NCBI GenBank assembly: GCA_026982555.1
Contig: JALSGT010000002.1
Location: forward strand, 1 to 34,667
DNA from: Chromatiales bacterium
Lineage (GTDB): Bacteria > Pseudomonadota > Gammaproteobacteria > SZUA-152
Direction: 5' to 3'
Length of the DNA stretch: 34,667 nt
Shown: positions 25,432-34,523 of the stretch, piece by piece
Numbering within the stretch: position 1 is the stretch's first letter
Layout of the letters: the number at the start of each line of letters is the position of its first letter
The notes under the pieces: generated by a model
What the model saw: the letters and a program-made list of their open reading frames with translations, nothing else
Told to the model about the DNA's origin: nothing
The model's database searches: none
Position numbers and translations under genes: made by a program

Positions 25432-25884
25432 CTATTGCAGACCCCAGTTACCCACATCTGCGTTGGCATCGTCACCACCAGGCTGACCATCAGCTCCCAG
25501 TGAAAAAACATCAATGGCACCCTGTACCCCGGGTGAAAGATACTGATAATCATTCCCCCAGGGGTCTTTGGGCAGGCGATCCATATACTGTTTCCAGTTG
25601 CGGGGCTCAGGTGTGCCACCGGGCTTGCTGATTAACGCCTGCAAACCCTGATCGGTATTGGGGTAAACAAAGTTGTCGAGTTTGTAAAGCTTCAGCGCAC
25701 TTTCCAAAGCGCGAATATCCGCCTGGGCCTTGGTGGTGCGTGCAGCATCAGGACGGTCCATCACGCGCGGCACAACAATGGCGGCCAGGATTCCGAGAAT
25801 GACCACCACCACCATGACTTCGATAAGGGTAAATCCGGATTGTCGCCCTGACACAGATTTATAGGTTTTCACGTTTGTCTCCAT
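25432..25884 (-). CDS. gspG: Type II secretion major pseudopilin GspG
   Basis: A 150-residue major pseudopilin that polymerises into the periplasmic pseudopilus. The signature RQSG^FTLIEVMVVVVILGILAAIVVPRVMDRPD is unmistakable, as are QADIRALESALKLYKLDNFVYPNTDQGLQAL and LPKDPWGNDYQYLSPG. The C-terminal Asp-rich loop (GADGQPGGDDANADV) contains the residues that bind calcium in GspG. ATG 25884 is listed; GTG 25872, four codons later, has a better-placed GGAG ribosome-binding site and may be the true start. It is the first gene of this cluster and is divergent from the rhombosortase gene. Confidence 0.96.
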   Translation of the reverse strand: METNVKTYKSVSGRQSGFTLIEVMVVVVILGILAAIVVPRVMDRPDAARTTKAQADIRALESALKLYKLDNFVYPNTDQGLQALISKPGGTPEPRNWKQYMDRLPKDPWGNDYQYLSPGVQGAIDVFSLGADGQPGGDDANADVGNWGLQ

Positions 25885-25966
25885 TCTTTACACTAGCCTT
25901 ATATATGATGATTTCCAATGAGACGAATACTAACACTCGTGCGCAATCTTGTGCGGCTGAGACCGC

Positions 25967-26560
25967 GTGAATTCCGTGACGCTAGCACAACTCCGTGCTC
26001 ATAGCCTGTTGCCAGTGGGCCTGACCCTGTGTGTGACGCTATTTGCACTGGGAGGTTCCGAACTGACGGCCATTTTACGCTTTGATCGTGCGGCACTGCT
26101 GCACGACGGTCAAATCTGGCGGCTGTTTACCGGCCACCTGGTACACCTGGGCTGGTCACACACGGGATTGAATATCGCCGGACTGGTGCTGATCTGGGTA
26201 TTGGTCGGCCATCGGTTTGATCATTGGCAATGGTCTGCCATTATCACCGCACTCATGCTGGGTATCAGCCTCGGTTTATTGCTCTTTAACCCAAAACTGG
26301 TTTGGTATGTAGGACTGTCCGGCGTGCTGCACGGCATGCTGGTGGCCGGTGCTGTAGCCGATATTCGCAGCGGTGACAAAACGGCCTGGGTGCTGCTGAT
26401 TCTGATTGCTGCAAAACTGGCATGGGAACAGCTGACCGGAGCTTTGCCGGGTTCCGAGGCCGCTGCTGGCGGTGCTGTCATTGTTGATGCTCATTTTTAC
26501 GGCGGACTCGTCGGACTCCTGCTGGGCGGTCTGTTTAAACCAAGAACAGCCCGACCATAA
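25967..26560 (+). CDS. rrtA: Rhombosortase (rhomboid-family GlyGly-CTERM protease)
   Basis: A 197-residue polytopic rhomboid-type intramembrane serine protease. The rhomboid catalytic pattern is present: His65 and Asn69 (HTGLN), Ser118 in GLSGVLHG and His176 in DAHFYGG, giving a Ser118-His176 dyad. The RLFTGHLVHLGWSHTGLNIAGL block, short length and GLSGVLHG match the rhombosortase subfamily (RrtA) rather than GlpG. That family is known to pair with GlyGly-CTERM tail signals on proteins exported by type II secretion. The gene is divergent from gspG with an 82-base gap, consistent with a functional link. No GlyGly-CTERM substrate is encoded in the window. Confidence 0.85.
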   Translation: MNSVTLAQLRAHSLLPVGLTLCVTLFALGGSELTAILRFDRAALLHDGQIWRLFTGHLVHLGWSHTGLNIAGLVLIWVLVGHRFDHWQWSAIITALMLGISLGLLLFNPKLVWYVGLSGVLHGMLVAGAVADIRSGDKTAWVLLILIAAKLAWEQLTGALPGSEAAAGGAVIVDAHFYGGLVGLLLGGLFKPRTARP

Positions 26561-26590
26561 ATCTGGAAACTCGTCTGTAGTAGTGCGGAC

Positions 26591-26971
26591 TTATTTCACT
26601 ACTCGCAATTGCGGCCCACCGGGTTTGGGTTTTTCTTTGCCCGGCTCATCCGGGCCACGGTCTTCATCATCGTTAAACACCATACCTCGACCATTTTCGC
26701 GTGCGTAAATGGCCAGAACAGCTGGAACGGGTACACTGACATGCATGGGTTTGCCGCTGAAACGCGCACTGAAACTGACCTCTTCACCCGCCATATCAAG
26801 GTTTTGCACTGCCGAGGGAGCAACGTTGAGAATAATTTTACCGTTGTTGACATGCTCCACCGGCACCACCACATGGGGATGTTCGGCATTAACCAATAAA
26901 TACGGGGTCATGTTGTTATCAGCAATCCATTCGTAAATGGCACGCATCAAATAAGGTCGGCTGGAATTCAT
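26591..26971 (-). CDS. sspB: ClpXP protease specificity-enhancing factor SspB
   Basis: A 126-residue adaptor that delivers ssrA-tagged proteins to ClpXP. The N-terminal substrate-binding domain is recognised by SSRPYLMRAIYEWIADNNMTPYLLV, HVNNGKIILNVAPSAV and FSARFSGKPMHVSVPVPAVLAIYARENGRGMVF. A flexible acidic and Pro/Lys-rich linker leads to the C-terminal ClpX-binding tail (LRVVK). Length is shorter than in E. coli (165) because of the linker. It lies 45 bases after sspA, in the conserved pet-sspA-sspB order. Confidence 0.95.
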   Translation of the reverse strand: MNSSRPYLMRAIYEWIADNNMTPYLLVNAEHPHVVVPVEHVNNGKIILNVAPSAVQNLDMAGEEVSFSARFSGKPMHVSVPVPAVLAIYARENGRGMVFNDDEDRGPDEPGKEKPKPGGPQLRVVK

Positions 26972-27016
26972 CTTTCACACATCTCGTACACAATAAAAAC
27001 GATAGGCCATCTCGCA

Positions 27017-27640
27017 TTAATTTTCGCGCATTTCCTGCTCTTTGCCACTGAGACTGGCCTGAAAAGACTCCAGCTCAAACAGGCGCTGCGCATAGTCTTC
27101 CAGTGGTTTGGCCACAGCAGACAACTTAATGCCATATGTCGGCAGACGCCACAAAATAGGGGCTACAGCACAATCCAGCAACGACAGTTCATCGCTCATG
27201 AAAAAGGGCTTTTCCTCAAAAATCGGCGCTATCACAGTAAGGCTGTCACACAATTCTTTGGCAATTTTTGCCTTGTCTCGACCTTTTTGCAGCCGCTCCA
27301 CCAAACCATCCCAATCCTGTTGAATACGGCACAGAGTCATACGGCTTTGCGCGCGGGAGACGGGATCCACAGGCATCAGCGGAGGATGCGGGAAACGTTC
27401 ATCCAGATACTCCATAATGACCTGCGCATCATAAAGTACCAGATCACGATCTACCAACGTAGGCACACTGCCATAGGGATTCAGTTCCATCAGATCTTCG
27501 GGTGGATGTGCGAGGTCCACATCGACACTCTCAAAATTGATGCCTTTTTCGGCCAAAACGATGCGCACACGGTGACTATACAAATCGGTGACACCGGTAA
27601 AAAGATTCATTATGGATTTTCTATTGGCCACGACTGACAT
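27017..27640 (-). CDS. sspA: Stringent starvation protein A (GST-fold RNA polymerase-associated)
   Basis: A 207-residue GST-fold protein that binds RNA polymerase and modulates transcription in stress and virulence. The N-terminal thioredoxin-like domain shows MNLFTGVTDLYSHRVRIVLAEKGINFESVDVDL and NPYGSVPTLVDRDLVLYDAQVIMEYLDERFPHPPLMP, the SspA signature. The C-terminal helical domain includes LSLLDCAVAPILWRLPTYGI. ATG 27640 is preferred, with GGAG about ten bases upstream; the frame extends to a TTG at 27655. A perfect -10 box lies upstream, so it can be expressed apart from petABC. Confidence 0.95.
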   Translation of the reverse strand: MSVVANRKSIMNLFTGVTDLYSHRVRIVLAEKGINFESVDVDLAHPPEDLMELNPYGSVPTLVDRDLVLYDAQVIMEYLDERFPHPPLMPVDPVSRAQSRMTLCRIQQDWDGLVERLQKGRDKAKIAKELCDSLTVIAPIFEEKPFFMSDELSLLDCAVAPILWRLPTYGIKLSAVAKPLEDYAQRLFELESFQASLSGKEQEMREN

Positions 27641-27693
27641 TTGCTGTTTCTCCAACTGCTACTGTCTAAGGAAATAATACTTGAGAGGTGGGG

Positions 27694-27699
27694 ATTATA
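27694..27699 (-). promoter_or_regulatory. Candidate sspA promoter -10 box
   Basis: A perfect TATAAT on the minus strand lies 53 bases before the sspA ATG, in the 196-base gap after petC. No good -35 hexamer is seen at 16-18 bases, so activation by another factor or a different promoter is possible. Confidence 0.4.
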
Positions 27700-27836
27700 C
27701 CTGAATAATCGGAAAACCCCTGAAATATCCTGCAAGATAATGATTTAACTGGGTTTCATATTTTAAATCAGTGAGCCAAATTTGCCGGTTTCACTGTTTC
27801 CCGACAAACCACAGAAACACACAAACGTGCAGAAAC

Positions 27837-28586
27837 TCAGTGAATATCCCGCCAATATTCTTTTTTCAACAAAATGACCAACACCAAAAAACCCGCGAGA
27901 AACAGTAGCACCCACTTGCCCAAGGCTAGACGTTGCAATTTACTGGGCTCCCCTAAATAAGCAAGAAAAGTAACCAGATCTCGCATGGCGGCATCATATT
28001 CCGAGGTGCTCAACATGCCTTTTTCAATGAGTTTAAAACCGCGAATGCGCTCTGATGTATTACCTTGTTCATCGGTATAACTCTCTACAATAGGTGTCTG
28101 CAAGCCCTGCAACTCCCACAACACATGCGGCATGCCCACATCTTTAAAAACGCTATTGTTAACACCCCAGGGACGTGATTCATCCCGGTAAAACGAGCGT
28201 AAATAGGTATATAACCAATCGACACCACGGGCACGGGCAATCACCGATAAATCCGGTACCGCTGTGCCAAACCAGCGTTTAGCGTCTTCTTCAGCAATAG
28301 CGACTTTCATGGCCTCACCCACTTTGGCACCAGTGGTAATAAGTTGATTTCGCACTTCATCGCTGCTCATATCCAGATCTTGAGCAATGCGACTGTAACG
28401 CATCAAGCTGGCGGAATGACAATTGAGACAATAATTCACAAACAGTTTTGCACCACGTTTAATAGCTGCGCGATCATCCAGCTGGATGTCGGCCGAATCC
28501 AGCATGACATCACTCCCCCCCGCTGAGACACTGATCGCAAAAAACCCAGGGAACACTAAGAATATAATGACAAATAGCGATTTCAT
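27837..28586 (-). CDS. petC: Cytochrome bc1 complex, cytochrome c1 subunit
   Basis: A 249-residue membrane-anchored cytochrome c1. A signal peptide (hydrophobic core ending near SVSAG) is followed by the haem site Cys53-L-N-Cys56-His57 and the [12 protein letters not shown] block. [31 protein letters not shown] is typical of c1, and [11 protein letters not shown] may hold the axial methionine. A C-terminal anchor ([16 protein letters not shown]) ends in a basic KKEYWRDIH tail. It carries electrons from the Rieske protein to soluble cytochrome c. It overlaps petB by four bases (ATGA). Confidence 0.95.
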   Translation of the reverse strand: MKSLFVIIFLVFPGFFAISVSAGGSDVMLDSADIQLDDRAAIKRGAKLFVNYCLNCHSASLMRYSRIAQDLDMSSDEVRNQLITTGAKVGEAMKVAIAEEDAKRWFGTAVPDLSVIARARGVDWLYTYLRSFYRDESRPWGVNNSVFKDVGMPHVLWELQGLQTPIVESYTDEQGNTSERIRGFKLIEKGMLSTSEYDAAMRDLVTFLAYLGEPSKLQRLALGKWVLLFLAGFLVLVILLKKEYWRDIH

Positions 28587-29821
28587 TTTTCCGTTACCCT
28601 CTCTGGCAACGGTTTGGTTTTATCCCACTGACTGTAAATCGGCATCAACAGGAAAAAGGCAAAATATAAAACACTAAAAATACGCGAAAATAATGTTGCC
28701 AACGGTGTCGCAGCCACCGTGCCCAAGTAGGCCAGGCCAACAAAACTCACAACAAATACGCTTAATGCCAGCTTAAACCAGGGGCCACGATAACGAATAG
28801 ATCTGACCGGACTGCGATCCAGCCAAGGCAACAAAAATAACACCGCCATGGATGACCCCATAGCCACTACGCCCAGAAACTTATCCGGTACCGCACGCAA
28901 AATGGCGTAAAAGGGTGTGAAATACCATAAAGGTGCAATATGTTCCGGTGTTTTAAGCGGGTCTGCTGGCACAAAATTATCCTTCTCCAAAAACCAGCCG
29001 CCCATTTCCGGGGCATAAAAAATCACCGCAGAAAAAATGATCAAAAACACCACGACACCCACCATATCCTTCACCGTGTAGTACGGATGAAAGGGAATGC
29101 CATCCAGTGGAACACCATCTTCATCTTTTTTCTTTTTGATTTCGATGCCATCCGGGTTATTCGAACCCACCGAATGCAAAGCAATCATGTGAAACAACAC
29201 CAGGCCAATCAACAACAACGGAAAAGCAATCACATGAAAAGCAAAAAAACGATTGAGCGTAGCGTCAGCCACCACAAAGTCACCCCGAATCCACAGTGCT
29301 AAATCATCACCAATATACGGAATCGCGCCAAACAGGGAGATAATCACCTGAGCCCCCCAGAACGACATTTGTCCCCAGGGCAACAAATAACCCATAAACG
29401 CCTCGGCCATCAGCACGACAAAAATCAGCATGCCAAAGACCCACAGCAATTCACGCGGTCTACGATAAGAACCATAAAGCAGGGCACGAAACATATGCAG
29501 ATAAATCACGATAAAGAAAAATGATGCACCCGTAGAATGCATGTAGCGAATCAACCAACCCCAATTCACATCACGCATAATGTATTCCACCGATGCAAAA
29601 GCAGTATCGGCAGTGGGCTTATAATTCATGGTGAGAAATATACCGGTGAGCAACTGAATCACCAGCACCAAAAAAGCCAGCGAACCAAAAAAGTACCAGA
29701 AATTCAGATTTTTAGGTGCATAATATTTAACCAGATGATCCTGCCAGAATGCGGTAAGCGGAAATCGTGCATCGGCCCATTCTCGCAAATCACCCAGACG
29801 ACGCGATATTTTATCGAACAT
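28583..29821 (-). CDS. petB: Cytochrome bc1 complex, cytochrome b subunit
   Basis: A 412-residue full-length cytochrome b (b6 and subunit-IV parts fused), with about eight membrane helices. [28 protein letters not shown] and [25 protein letters not shown] contain the paired histidines for the two haems, and [17 protein letters not shown] is a conserved Qo-side block. The Qo motif that is PEWY in mitochondria reads PLWY here ([17 protein letters not shown]). It oxidises quinol and, with petA and petC, drives the Q cycle in the inner membrane. It overlaps petA by one base and petC by four. Confidence 0.96.
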   Translation of the reverse strand: MFDKISRRLGDLREWADARFPLTAFWQDHLVKYYAPKNLNFWYFFGSLAFLVLVIQLLTGIFLTMNYKPTADTAFASVEYIMRDVNWGWLIRYMHSTGASFFFIVIYLHMFRALLYGSYRRPRELLWVFGMLIFVVLMAEAFMGYLLPWGQMSFWGAQVIISLFGAIPYIGDDLALWIRGDFVVADATLNRFFAFHVIAFPLLLIGLVLFHMIALHSVGSNNPDGIEIKKKKDEDGVPLDGIPFHPYYTVKDMVGVVVFLIIFSAVIFYAPEMGGWFLEKDNFVPADPLKTPEHIAPLWYFTPFYAILRAVPDKFLGVVAMGSSMAVLFLLPWLDRSPVRSIRYRGPWFKLALSVFVVSFVGLAYLGTVAATPLATLFSRIFSVLYFAFFLLMPIYSQWDKTKPLPERVTEK

Positions 29822-30417
29822 TAAACGACCTCCGGATCAACACCCACTAACAGGCGGGTCGCCGACACATAGTGATGAGGAGGTATAACGAGGTTCGAGG
29901 GGGCCGGCATACCCGCATATACACGTCCGGCAAGATCATAAGTAGAACCATGACAGGGACAGAAAAATCCACCCTTCCATTCCGGTCCAAGATCCGGGGG
30001 AGCAAATTCGGGACGATATGTCGGTGAGCACCCCAGATGGGTACAAATACCGATCATTACCATATATTCAGGATTAATGGAGCGCTGCGGATTCTTGGTA
30101 TAAACAGGCTGTTGGGAAAGCTCATCCGAATTCGGGTCACGCAGAAATTTGTCCAGCTCCGGCAATGTCTTCAGCATTTGCTCGTTTCGCCGCAATACCC
30201 AGACCGGTTTACCACGCCATTCCACGGTCATCACCTGCCCTGGTTCCAGCTTACTGATATCCACATCGATAGGCGCACCCGCAGCCTTCGCCTTTTCACT
30301 GGGGTCCATTGACAATACAAAGGGTGTGGCCACATAAACCGCACCGACGCCACCCATGGCTGCTGTTGCCGCCAGTAACATGCGTCGGCGGCCATAATCA
30401 ATTTCATCCGTGCTCAC
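29821..30417 (-). CDS. petA: Cytochrome bc1 complex, Rieske iron-sulfur subunit
   Basis: A 198-residue Rieske protein. The N-terminus has a twin-arginine-like motif ([22 protein letters not shown]) that also serves as membrane anchor. The 2Fe-2S ligands are Cys125-T-His127 with Cys130 (CTHLGC) and Cys153-P-Cys155-His156 (CPCHGS); the two outer cysteines, Cys130 and Cys155, form the family's disulfide. [17 protein letters not shown] matches proteobacterial forms. It is first in petA-petB-petC, with a promoter probably in the long upstream gap. Confidence 0.97.
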   Translation of the reverse strand: MSTDEIDYGRRRMLLAATAAMGGVGAVYVATPFVLSMDPSEKAKAAGAPIDVDISKLEPGQVMTVEWRGKPVWVLRRNEQMLKTLPELDKFLRDPNSDELSQQPVYTKNPQRSINPEYMVMIGICTHLGCSPTYRPEFAPPDLGPEWKGGFFCPCHGSTYDLAGRVYAGMPAPSNLVIPPHHYVSATRLLVGVDPEVV

Positions 30418-30675
30418 ATAATTCCCCTTAATGACAAGTGCCGCTGTTGAACCGAGAATCCCCAGTTGACTACGCGTTTTAAAGGATAACTAGCGGACAT
30501 GCCGGAATTAACTTCAGGTCAGGCATTTCACCATGTTAAGTGCAGCTTCCCTTCACGAGCCAAACCGGACTCTAGAGGGTATTAATAAAGACAGATAATT
30601 CGCTAATAAAAACATCCATTAGCCGAGGAGCATAGCAGAGAATGAGAGCAGGATAATATTGTTTATATTAATATA

Positions 30676-30703
30676 ATTATAAGCTGATTTTTTATGATGC
30701 AAA
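30676..30703 (-). promoter_or_regulatory. Candidate petABC promoter
   Basis: On the minus strand, TTTGCA (30703-30698) and a perfect TATAAT (30681-30676) are separated by 16 bases in an AT-rich stretch. The predicted leader to petA would be about 250 bases, long for such an operon, so a closer promoter could exist. Confidence 0.35.
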
Positions 30704-30802
30704 AAAACAGGGAAAGACACAATAACAAGCACAGACATCCAGCCTAATTCCGGTTATGGACACACATAAAATGAACAACGAGCAACATGCTCTCTCAGGC
30801 AC

Positions 30803-30828
30803 AAAAAAGGGCTCCGAAGAGCCCTTTT
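30803..30828 (-). terminator. Intrinsic terminator of the act operon
   Basis: A 10-bp stem (30805-30814 with 30819-30828), GC core GGGCTC/GAGCCC and a CGAA tetraloop, followed by six T on the minus strand. It lies 45 bases after the actF stop, ending act transcription before petA. A shorter T-run on the other strand gives it some bidirectional character. Confidence 0.9.
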
Positions 30829-30872
30829 CACTTTGCTACAAGCAGCAGGTCATGAGACCGAGCAACATCCCA

Positions 30873-31907
30873 TTACGTGCGTACCAGACCATACTTGGTC
30901 ATTGCCTTACGCACAGAGAACCAGCCAACAGCGGCTATCAGTAAAGTCACCACGATATCGAAAATTGAAGTCATGGGGATATGATAAAACTCCGGGGACA
31001 CCGAACCGGAAACCCAAGTGTAACGCTCTATCCACGTTCCCAACAGGATGCTGATAGCGACAAATATAATCACCGTGGGATTGTGACGATTTGGTGTCCA
31101 CACCGCGAAAGTGAGGAAGGGTACAACAAACTTCAACACCAGGAAGGTCCACCACAGAGGTGCCAGATCATAAAGCATCATGTCATGAAAACGATCCATT
31201 TCTTCCGGCAAACGGCCATACCACATAATCAGATATTGCGTGAAGTAAAAATAGGTCCACAAAATCGTGAAGGCCAACATCATTTGCGCCAGATAATTAA
31301 AAACAAAAGGCTTGTACGGTTTGTTCACTTTGCCAGAACGATGCAGCATGATTAACACAATCGCCAGGAAAGCCAAAAAGAAGTGGAACATACTGACGAA
31401 CTGATAAATACCGTAACTGGCACTGTGCCAGTTCACCACCATGGTCATTTCAAAATCCCAGGCAATCATGGTGCCGTACAACACATACACACCCGGAATC
31501 ACCAGAGCAATGTTCCGGAAAGTACGATGCACCTTGGGATCATCACTGACATCCGTCAAATGCTGGTATTTAATAAACAAGCAGAAAAAAGCGGCCACCA
31601 CCAGGAAACCCAGGATCTGGCGTGTCACCAAAAAGGTGTAATTCAACCAGCCGCTGAGATGCACATCTTTATCATCCGCGAGAGACAACCACGGGAAAGT
31701 ACTTTCACCACTGTAAAGTAACAGCAGTAACAACACACCTGCCAGTGGAAACAGTGCCGCTGTGGAAACCGCAAAATACCGCACCTGAAAACGCCATTTA
31801 CCATTCGCCAAGTGCAGAATCGACGCAAACGTCACACCTGCCAGCGCCAGATACAATACAATGAGGAAATTTGTGGTCAACACCGACCAGCTGCCAAAAT
31901 TTTCCAT
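30873..31907 (-). CDS. actF: Alternative complex III subunit ActF (membrane quinol-oxidising module)
   Basis: A 344-residue polytopic membrane protein with about nine or ten hydrophobic segments. FASILHLANGKWRFQVRYFAVSTAALFPLAGVLLLL, FMSWHSAS-like VNWHSASYGIYQFVSMFHFFLAFLAIVLIML, and FTILWTYFYFTQYLIMWYGRLPEE (the YFYFTQYLIMWYGNLPEE type) identify ActF. Alternative complex III oxidises quinol and reduces a c-type cytochrome or copper protein without a Q cycle. ActF is the second NrfD-related integral subunit next to ActC. It is the last gene of the operon, 66 bases after actE, and a strong terminator follows. Confidence 0.9.
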   Translation of the reverse strand: MENFGSWSVLTTNFLIVLYLALAGVTFASILHLANGKWRFQVRYFAVSTAALFPLAGVLLLLLLYSGESTFPWLSLADDKDVHLSGWLNYTFLVTRQILGFLVVAAFFCLFIKYQHLTDVSDDPKVHRTFRNIALVIPGVYVLYGTMIAWDFEMTMVVNWHSASYGIYQFVSMFHFFLAFLAIVLIMLHRSGKVNKPYKPFVFNYLAQMMLAFTILWTYFYFTQYLIMWYGRLPEEMDRFHDMMLYDLAPLWWTFLVLKFVVPFLTFAVWTPNRHNPTVIIFVAISILLGTWIERYTWVSGSVSPEFYHIPMTSIFDIVVTLLIAAVGWFSVRKAMTKYGLVRT

Positions 31908-31973
31908 TTAACCCTTGCCCCTTTTATCTATTCTTGTCGAGCGCAGCAAAATATTGCTCGCTTTACCGTTGCT

Positions 31974-32525
31974 CTATTTTGCCGCAACCTGGGATTCTTT
32001 CACCAAGCCATTTTTAAGATAGTTCACCACATGCCAACGCTCTTCAACAGTCAGGTCATTCGAACCACCCTGTTCTCCCGCCACGCCGTAAGCAGGCATC
32101 ACATAACTGCCAAACGTAATCGTGCCCCATAGCCAACCTTCCGTCATTGACTGTTGAACGTAATCGTCAGTCAGGTCAATGGCACCTATTTTGCTGGCCA
32201 CGGGTGACTCTGCTTTACCCGTCAACCCATGACAAGCTGCACAATAAATACGATAAAGAGTGCGGCCTTCTTTCAGTGATGCCGCATTAACCGTAATCGG
32301 GTTAACTAAATCCCTGGATGCTTCCCGGTTCGCCACTTTGGTGGGAATACCCATCACCGGGACCGAGCGTGCCGGGAAGGGCGTCATCGCCCCTTCCTGC
32401 GGTTTAATACTGGGCTGATTCATCATATCCTGCGACCATGGCCAAGCCAGCACCGCAGAAGGAACTGCCAATGCAGTCAACAATACCGCAATGCGTTTCA
32501 TCGAATGGTTCGTTGCACACTTCAT
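31974..32525 (-). CDS. actE: Alternative complex III subunit ActE (monohaem cytochrome c)
   Basis: A 183-residue secreted cytochrome c. A signal peptide is seen after an eight-residue extension; the signal-like start is Met9 (MKRIAVLLTALAVPSAVLA), while Met1 overlaps the actD stop by four bases. The haem site is Cys-A-A-Cys-His-G, and a later PAYG loop (VMPAYGVA) supplies the likely axial methionine. WPWSQDMMNQPSIKPQEG matches the conserved ActE N-terminal region, with the DM..QPS.KPQE consensus. It carries electrons out of the complex. No lipobox is seen. Confidence 0.9.
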   Translation of the reverse strand: MKCATNHSMKRIAVLLTALAVPSAVLAWPWSQDMMNQPSIKPQEGAMTPFPARSVPVMGIPTKVANREASRDLVNPITVNAASLKEGRTLYRIYCAACHGLTGKAESPVASKIGAIDLTDDYVQQSMTEGWLWGTITFGSYVMPAYGVAGEQGGSNDLTVEERWHVVNYLKNGLVKESQVAAK

Positions 32526-33049
32526 CGAATCGCCTCTTCTCGAATTTCCAATACCTTGTGCTTTTCAAAAAGCCCCTTTACTGACTCACCAATACTTTCA
32601 TCGATTTCCACGATAATGGCCACTTGATCCAGGCTCACTTTTTCGCTGTACAACGAGCTGCGCTTTTTCAACAGCCCTGACAAAAAAATGAACGAAAAGA
32701 ACGTCAGCCACACTGCAAAGAAAATCAGCATTTCATACACCAGCACAATGTTTGACGGCAATGCAATAACAGGTTTACCCCCCTGTGGCTGCACCAAAAA
32801 ACTTGCCTGTGCGGCGGCCAAAAATATGAAACCAAACACCACACCAAAAATAGCCCCAAACAAGGTGAATTTTTGAATATGCACCGGGCGATCACCCAGC
32901 ACTTCTTCCACTTCCGGATGCTCAATCGGTGATGTCATGGTGACATCATCCACCGTTAAACCCGGCACTTCATTGCGACGAATATCAGCGATGGCATCAT
33001 GAGCCTCCTCAAAATCGCCAAACAGACCCATCATTCTTTTTTTGCTCAT
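32522..33049 (-). CDS. actD: Alternative complex III subunit ActD (DUF3341)
   Basis: A 175-residue membrane protein of the DUF3341/ActD family. The N-terminal cytoplasmic part (MGLFGDFEEAHDAIADIRRNEVPGLTVDDVTMTSPIEHPEVEEVLG) has the typical ActD start with a SPIEHPEV-type motif. Two membrane helices follow (FTLFGAIFGVVFGFIFLAAAQASFLV and NIVLVYEMLIFFAVWLTFFSFIFLSGLL). The C-terminal part has DQVAIIVEIDE and ends in a charged VLEIREEAIR. It is directly adjacent to actC, whose stop is the next base, and overlaps actE by four. Confidence 0.92.
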   Translation of the reverse strand: MSKKRMMGLFGDFEEAHDAIADIRRNEVPGLTVDDVTMTSPIEHPEVEEVLGDRPVHIQKFTLFGAIFGVVFGFIFLAAAQASFLVQPQGGKPVIALPSNIVLVYEMLIFFAVWLTFFSFIFLSGLLKKRSSLYSEKVSLDQVAIIVEIDESIGESVKGLFEKHKVLEIREEAIR

Positions 33050-34462
33050 TTATGCACCCCCTCCACCAGTGGTTTGAGTCACTGGTTTTGCATGATCGGT
33101 CATACGTGCCAGATCTTCTTCACCCGCAGACCGCTTACGATGAAAGACCATTTCCTTCACTTCATACATGGAGACTGACGGAAACACCTTTACGAAGACC
33201 AGAAACAACATGCCAAACCAGCCAAAGCTGCCAAACACGATGGCCCACTCAACAATGCTGCCATACATGATGTCCCACTGATGCGGCTCATGTGACATGG
33301 ACAATGTCGGTGCCACAATCATCCAGCGCTCGAAAAACATCCCCAGGTTAAGGAACAATGAGACCACAAACATGGTGGGCATATGCCGACGTAGTTTCCT
33401 GAAGGCCAGTGCAAACGGCAATACAGAGCCGCAAAAGAGCATGGTCCAGAATATCCAGGCATAGGCACCGGTTGCTTTAGCAATCAACAGTTCCTTGTTA
33501 TAGACATCATGACCATACCAAACAGAGGCAAACTCAATAAGGTTCAGGTAAGTCCACACCATCGCTATAGCAAAGGTCAGTTTGGCGGTCTTTTCCATGA
33601 TCGGCAGCGTCATATAATCTTCAAAACGGAAGAAATAACGCAACAGGACAAACAGTGTGATGATGGCTGCACAGCCCGAATATAATGCCCCTGCCACAAA
33701 ATACGGTGGGAAAGAGGTGATGTGCCAGCCGGGCATGATGGACATGGCAAAATCAGCCGACACTATGGAATGCACAGACACTGCCAACGGGATCAGGAAA
33801 CAAGCCATCAGTAAATAAATCTTACGGAAGTGACGCCATTGACGGTCACTGCCTACCCAGCCCAGCGCCAGAATGCCATACAGCTTTTTACGCCAGCCGG
33901 TAGTGTTATCACGACAGATCGCCAAGTCAGGAATCATACCCACAAACAGAAACAGCATGGAGGCAGTCAGATAAGTCGTAATAGCGAACGCGTCCCATAC
34001 CAACGGTGAACGGAAGTTTGGCCAGATGCCTCGGTCACTGACATAGGGAAGCACCCAGTACAAATTCCAGACACGTCCCAGATGAATCATCGGGAATATA
34101 CCCGCTGTCAACAATGAGAACGTTGTCATGGCTTCAGCAAACCGATATATCGGTTTGCGCCAATCGGCATGGATCAGATGCAAAATTGCTGACAGTAATG
34201 TGCCGGAATGACTCATGCCAATCCAGAATACAAACGCAGCGATGTACATATCCCACATATGTGGATTATTCAGATCCGCCGTACCCATACCCACGGTGTA
34301 CTGAATATATTCCGCCAACACTGCGCAGGCTACCATGGCAATACATACCGCAAGCGTTACCCAATAAGCGGGGCGCGGATTTTCCATGCTCTTCAACACA
34401 TCGGTGTTGATCTTTGCCCACGCAATCTGCTCGTTAATATCTTTTTCTGTGACCATCGTCAT
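33050..34462 (-). CDS. actC: Alternative complex III subunit ActC (NrfD-like integral membrane protein)
   Basis: A 470-residue NrfD/PsrC-like membrane protein with about ten helices, one of the quinol-binding modules. GMGTADLNNPHMWDMYIAAFVFWIGMSHSGTLLSAILHL, AEAMTTFSLLTAGIFPMIHLGR and SIVSADFAMSIMPGWHITSFPPYFVAGALYSG identify ActC (general form: SVVSFDFA-type and FPPYFVAGA). EHPH-like MSHEPHQWDIMYGSIVEW near the end is also typical. It lies 61 bases downstream of actB and is immediately followed by actD. Confidence 0.94.
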   Translation of the reverse strand: MTMVTEKDINEQIAWAKINTDVLKSMENPRPAYWVTLAVCIAMVACAVLAEYIQYTVGMGTADLNNPHMWDMYIAAFVFWIGMSHSGTLLSAILHLIHADWRKPIYRFAEAMTTFSLLTAGIFPMIHLGRVWNLYWVLPYVSDRGIWPNFRSPLVWDAFAITTYLTASMLFLFVGMIPDLAICRDNTTGWRKKLYGILALGWVGSDRQWRHFRKIYLLMACFLIPLAVSVHSIVSADFAMSIMPGWHITSFPPYFVAGALYSGCAAIITLFVLLRYFFRFEDYMTLPIMEKTAKLTFAIAMVWTYLNLIEFASVWYGHDVYNKELLIAKATGAYAWIFWTMLFCGSVLPFALAFRKLRRHMPTMFVVSLFLNLGMFFERWMIVAPTLSMSHEPHQWDIMYGSIVEWAIVFGSFGWFGMLFLVFVKVFPSVSMYEVKEMVFHRKRSAGEEDLARMTDHAKPVTQTTGGGGA

Positions 34463-34523
34463 TGTTATATCACCTTAATCTTTTTGACGGCTCTGCTTAA
34501 AAAGTCTTTGCAAACCTTCCGAT

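Larger units (their letters stand above)
30418..30872. other. Intergenic region between actF and petA
   Basis: About 455 bases with no convincing gene, separating two respiratory operons that point the same way. It contains the actF terminator (30803-30828), an AT-rich segment around 30655-30695 with a candidate petA promoter, and a long leader towards petA. A short plus-strand frame (30756-30944) overlaps the terminator and the actF end and is not accepted. Confidence 0.5.

Noticed and set aside
30756-30944. A 62-residue plus-strand frame near the actF end
   Set aside because: It contains the act terminator and runs antisense into actF, with no domain.
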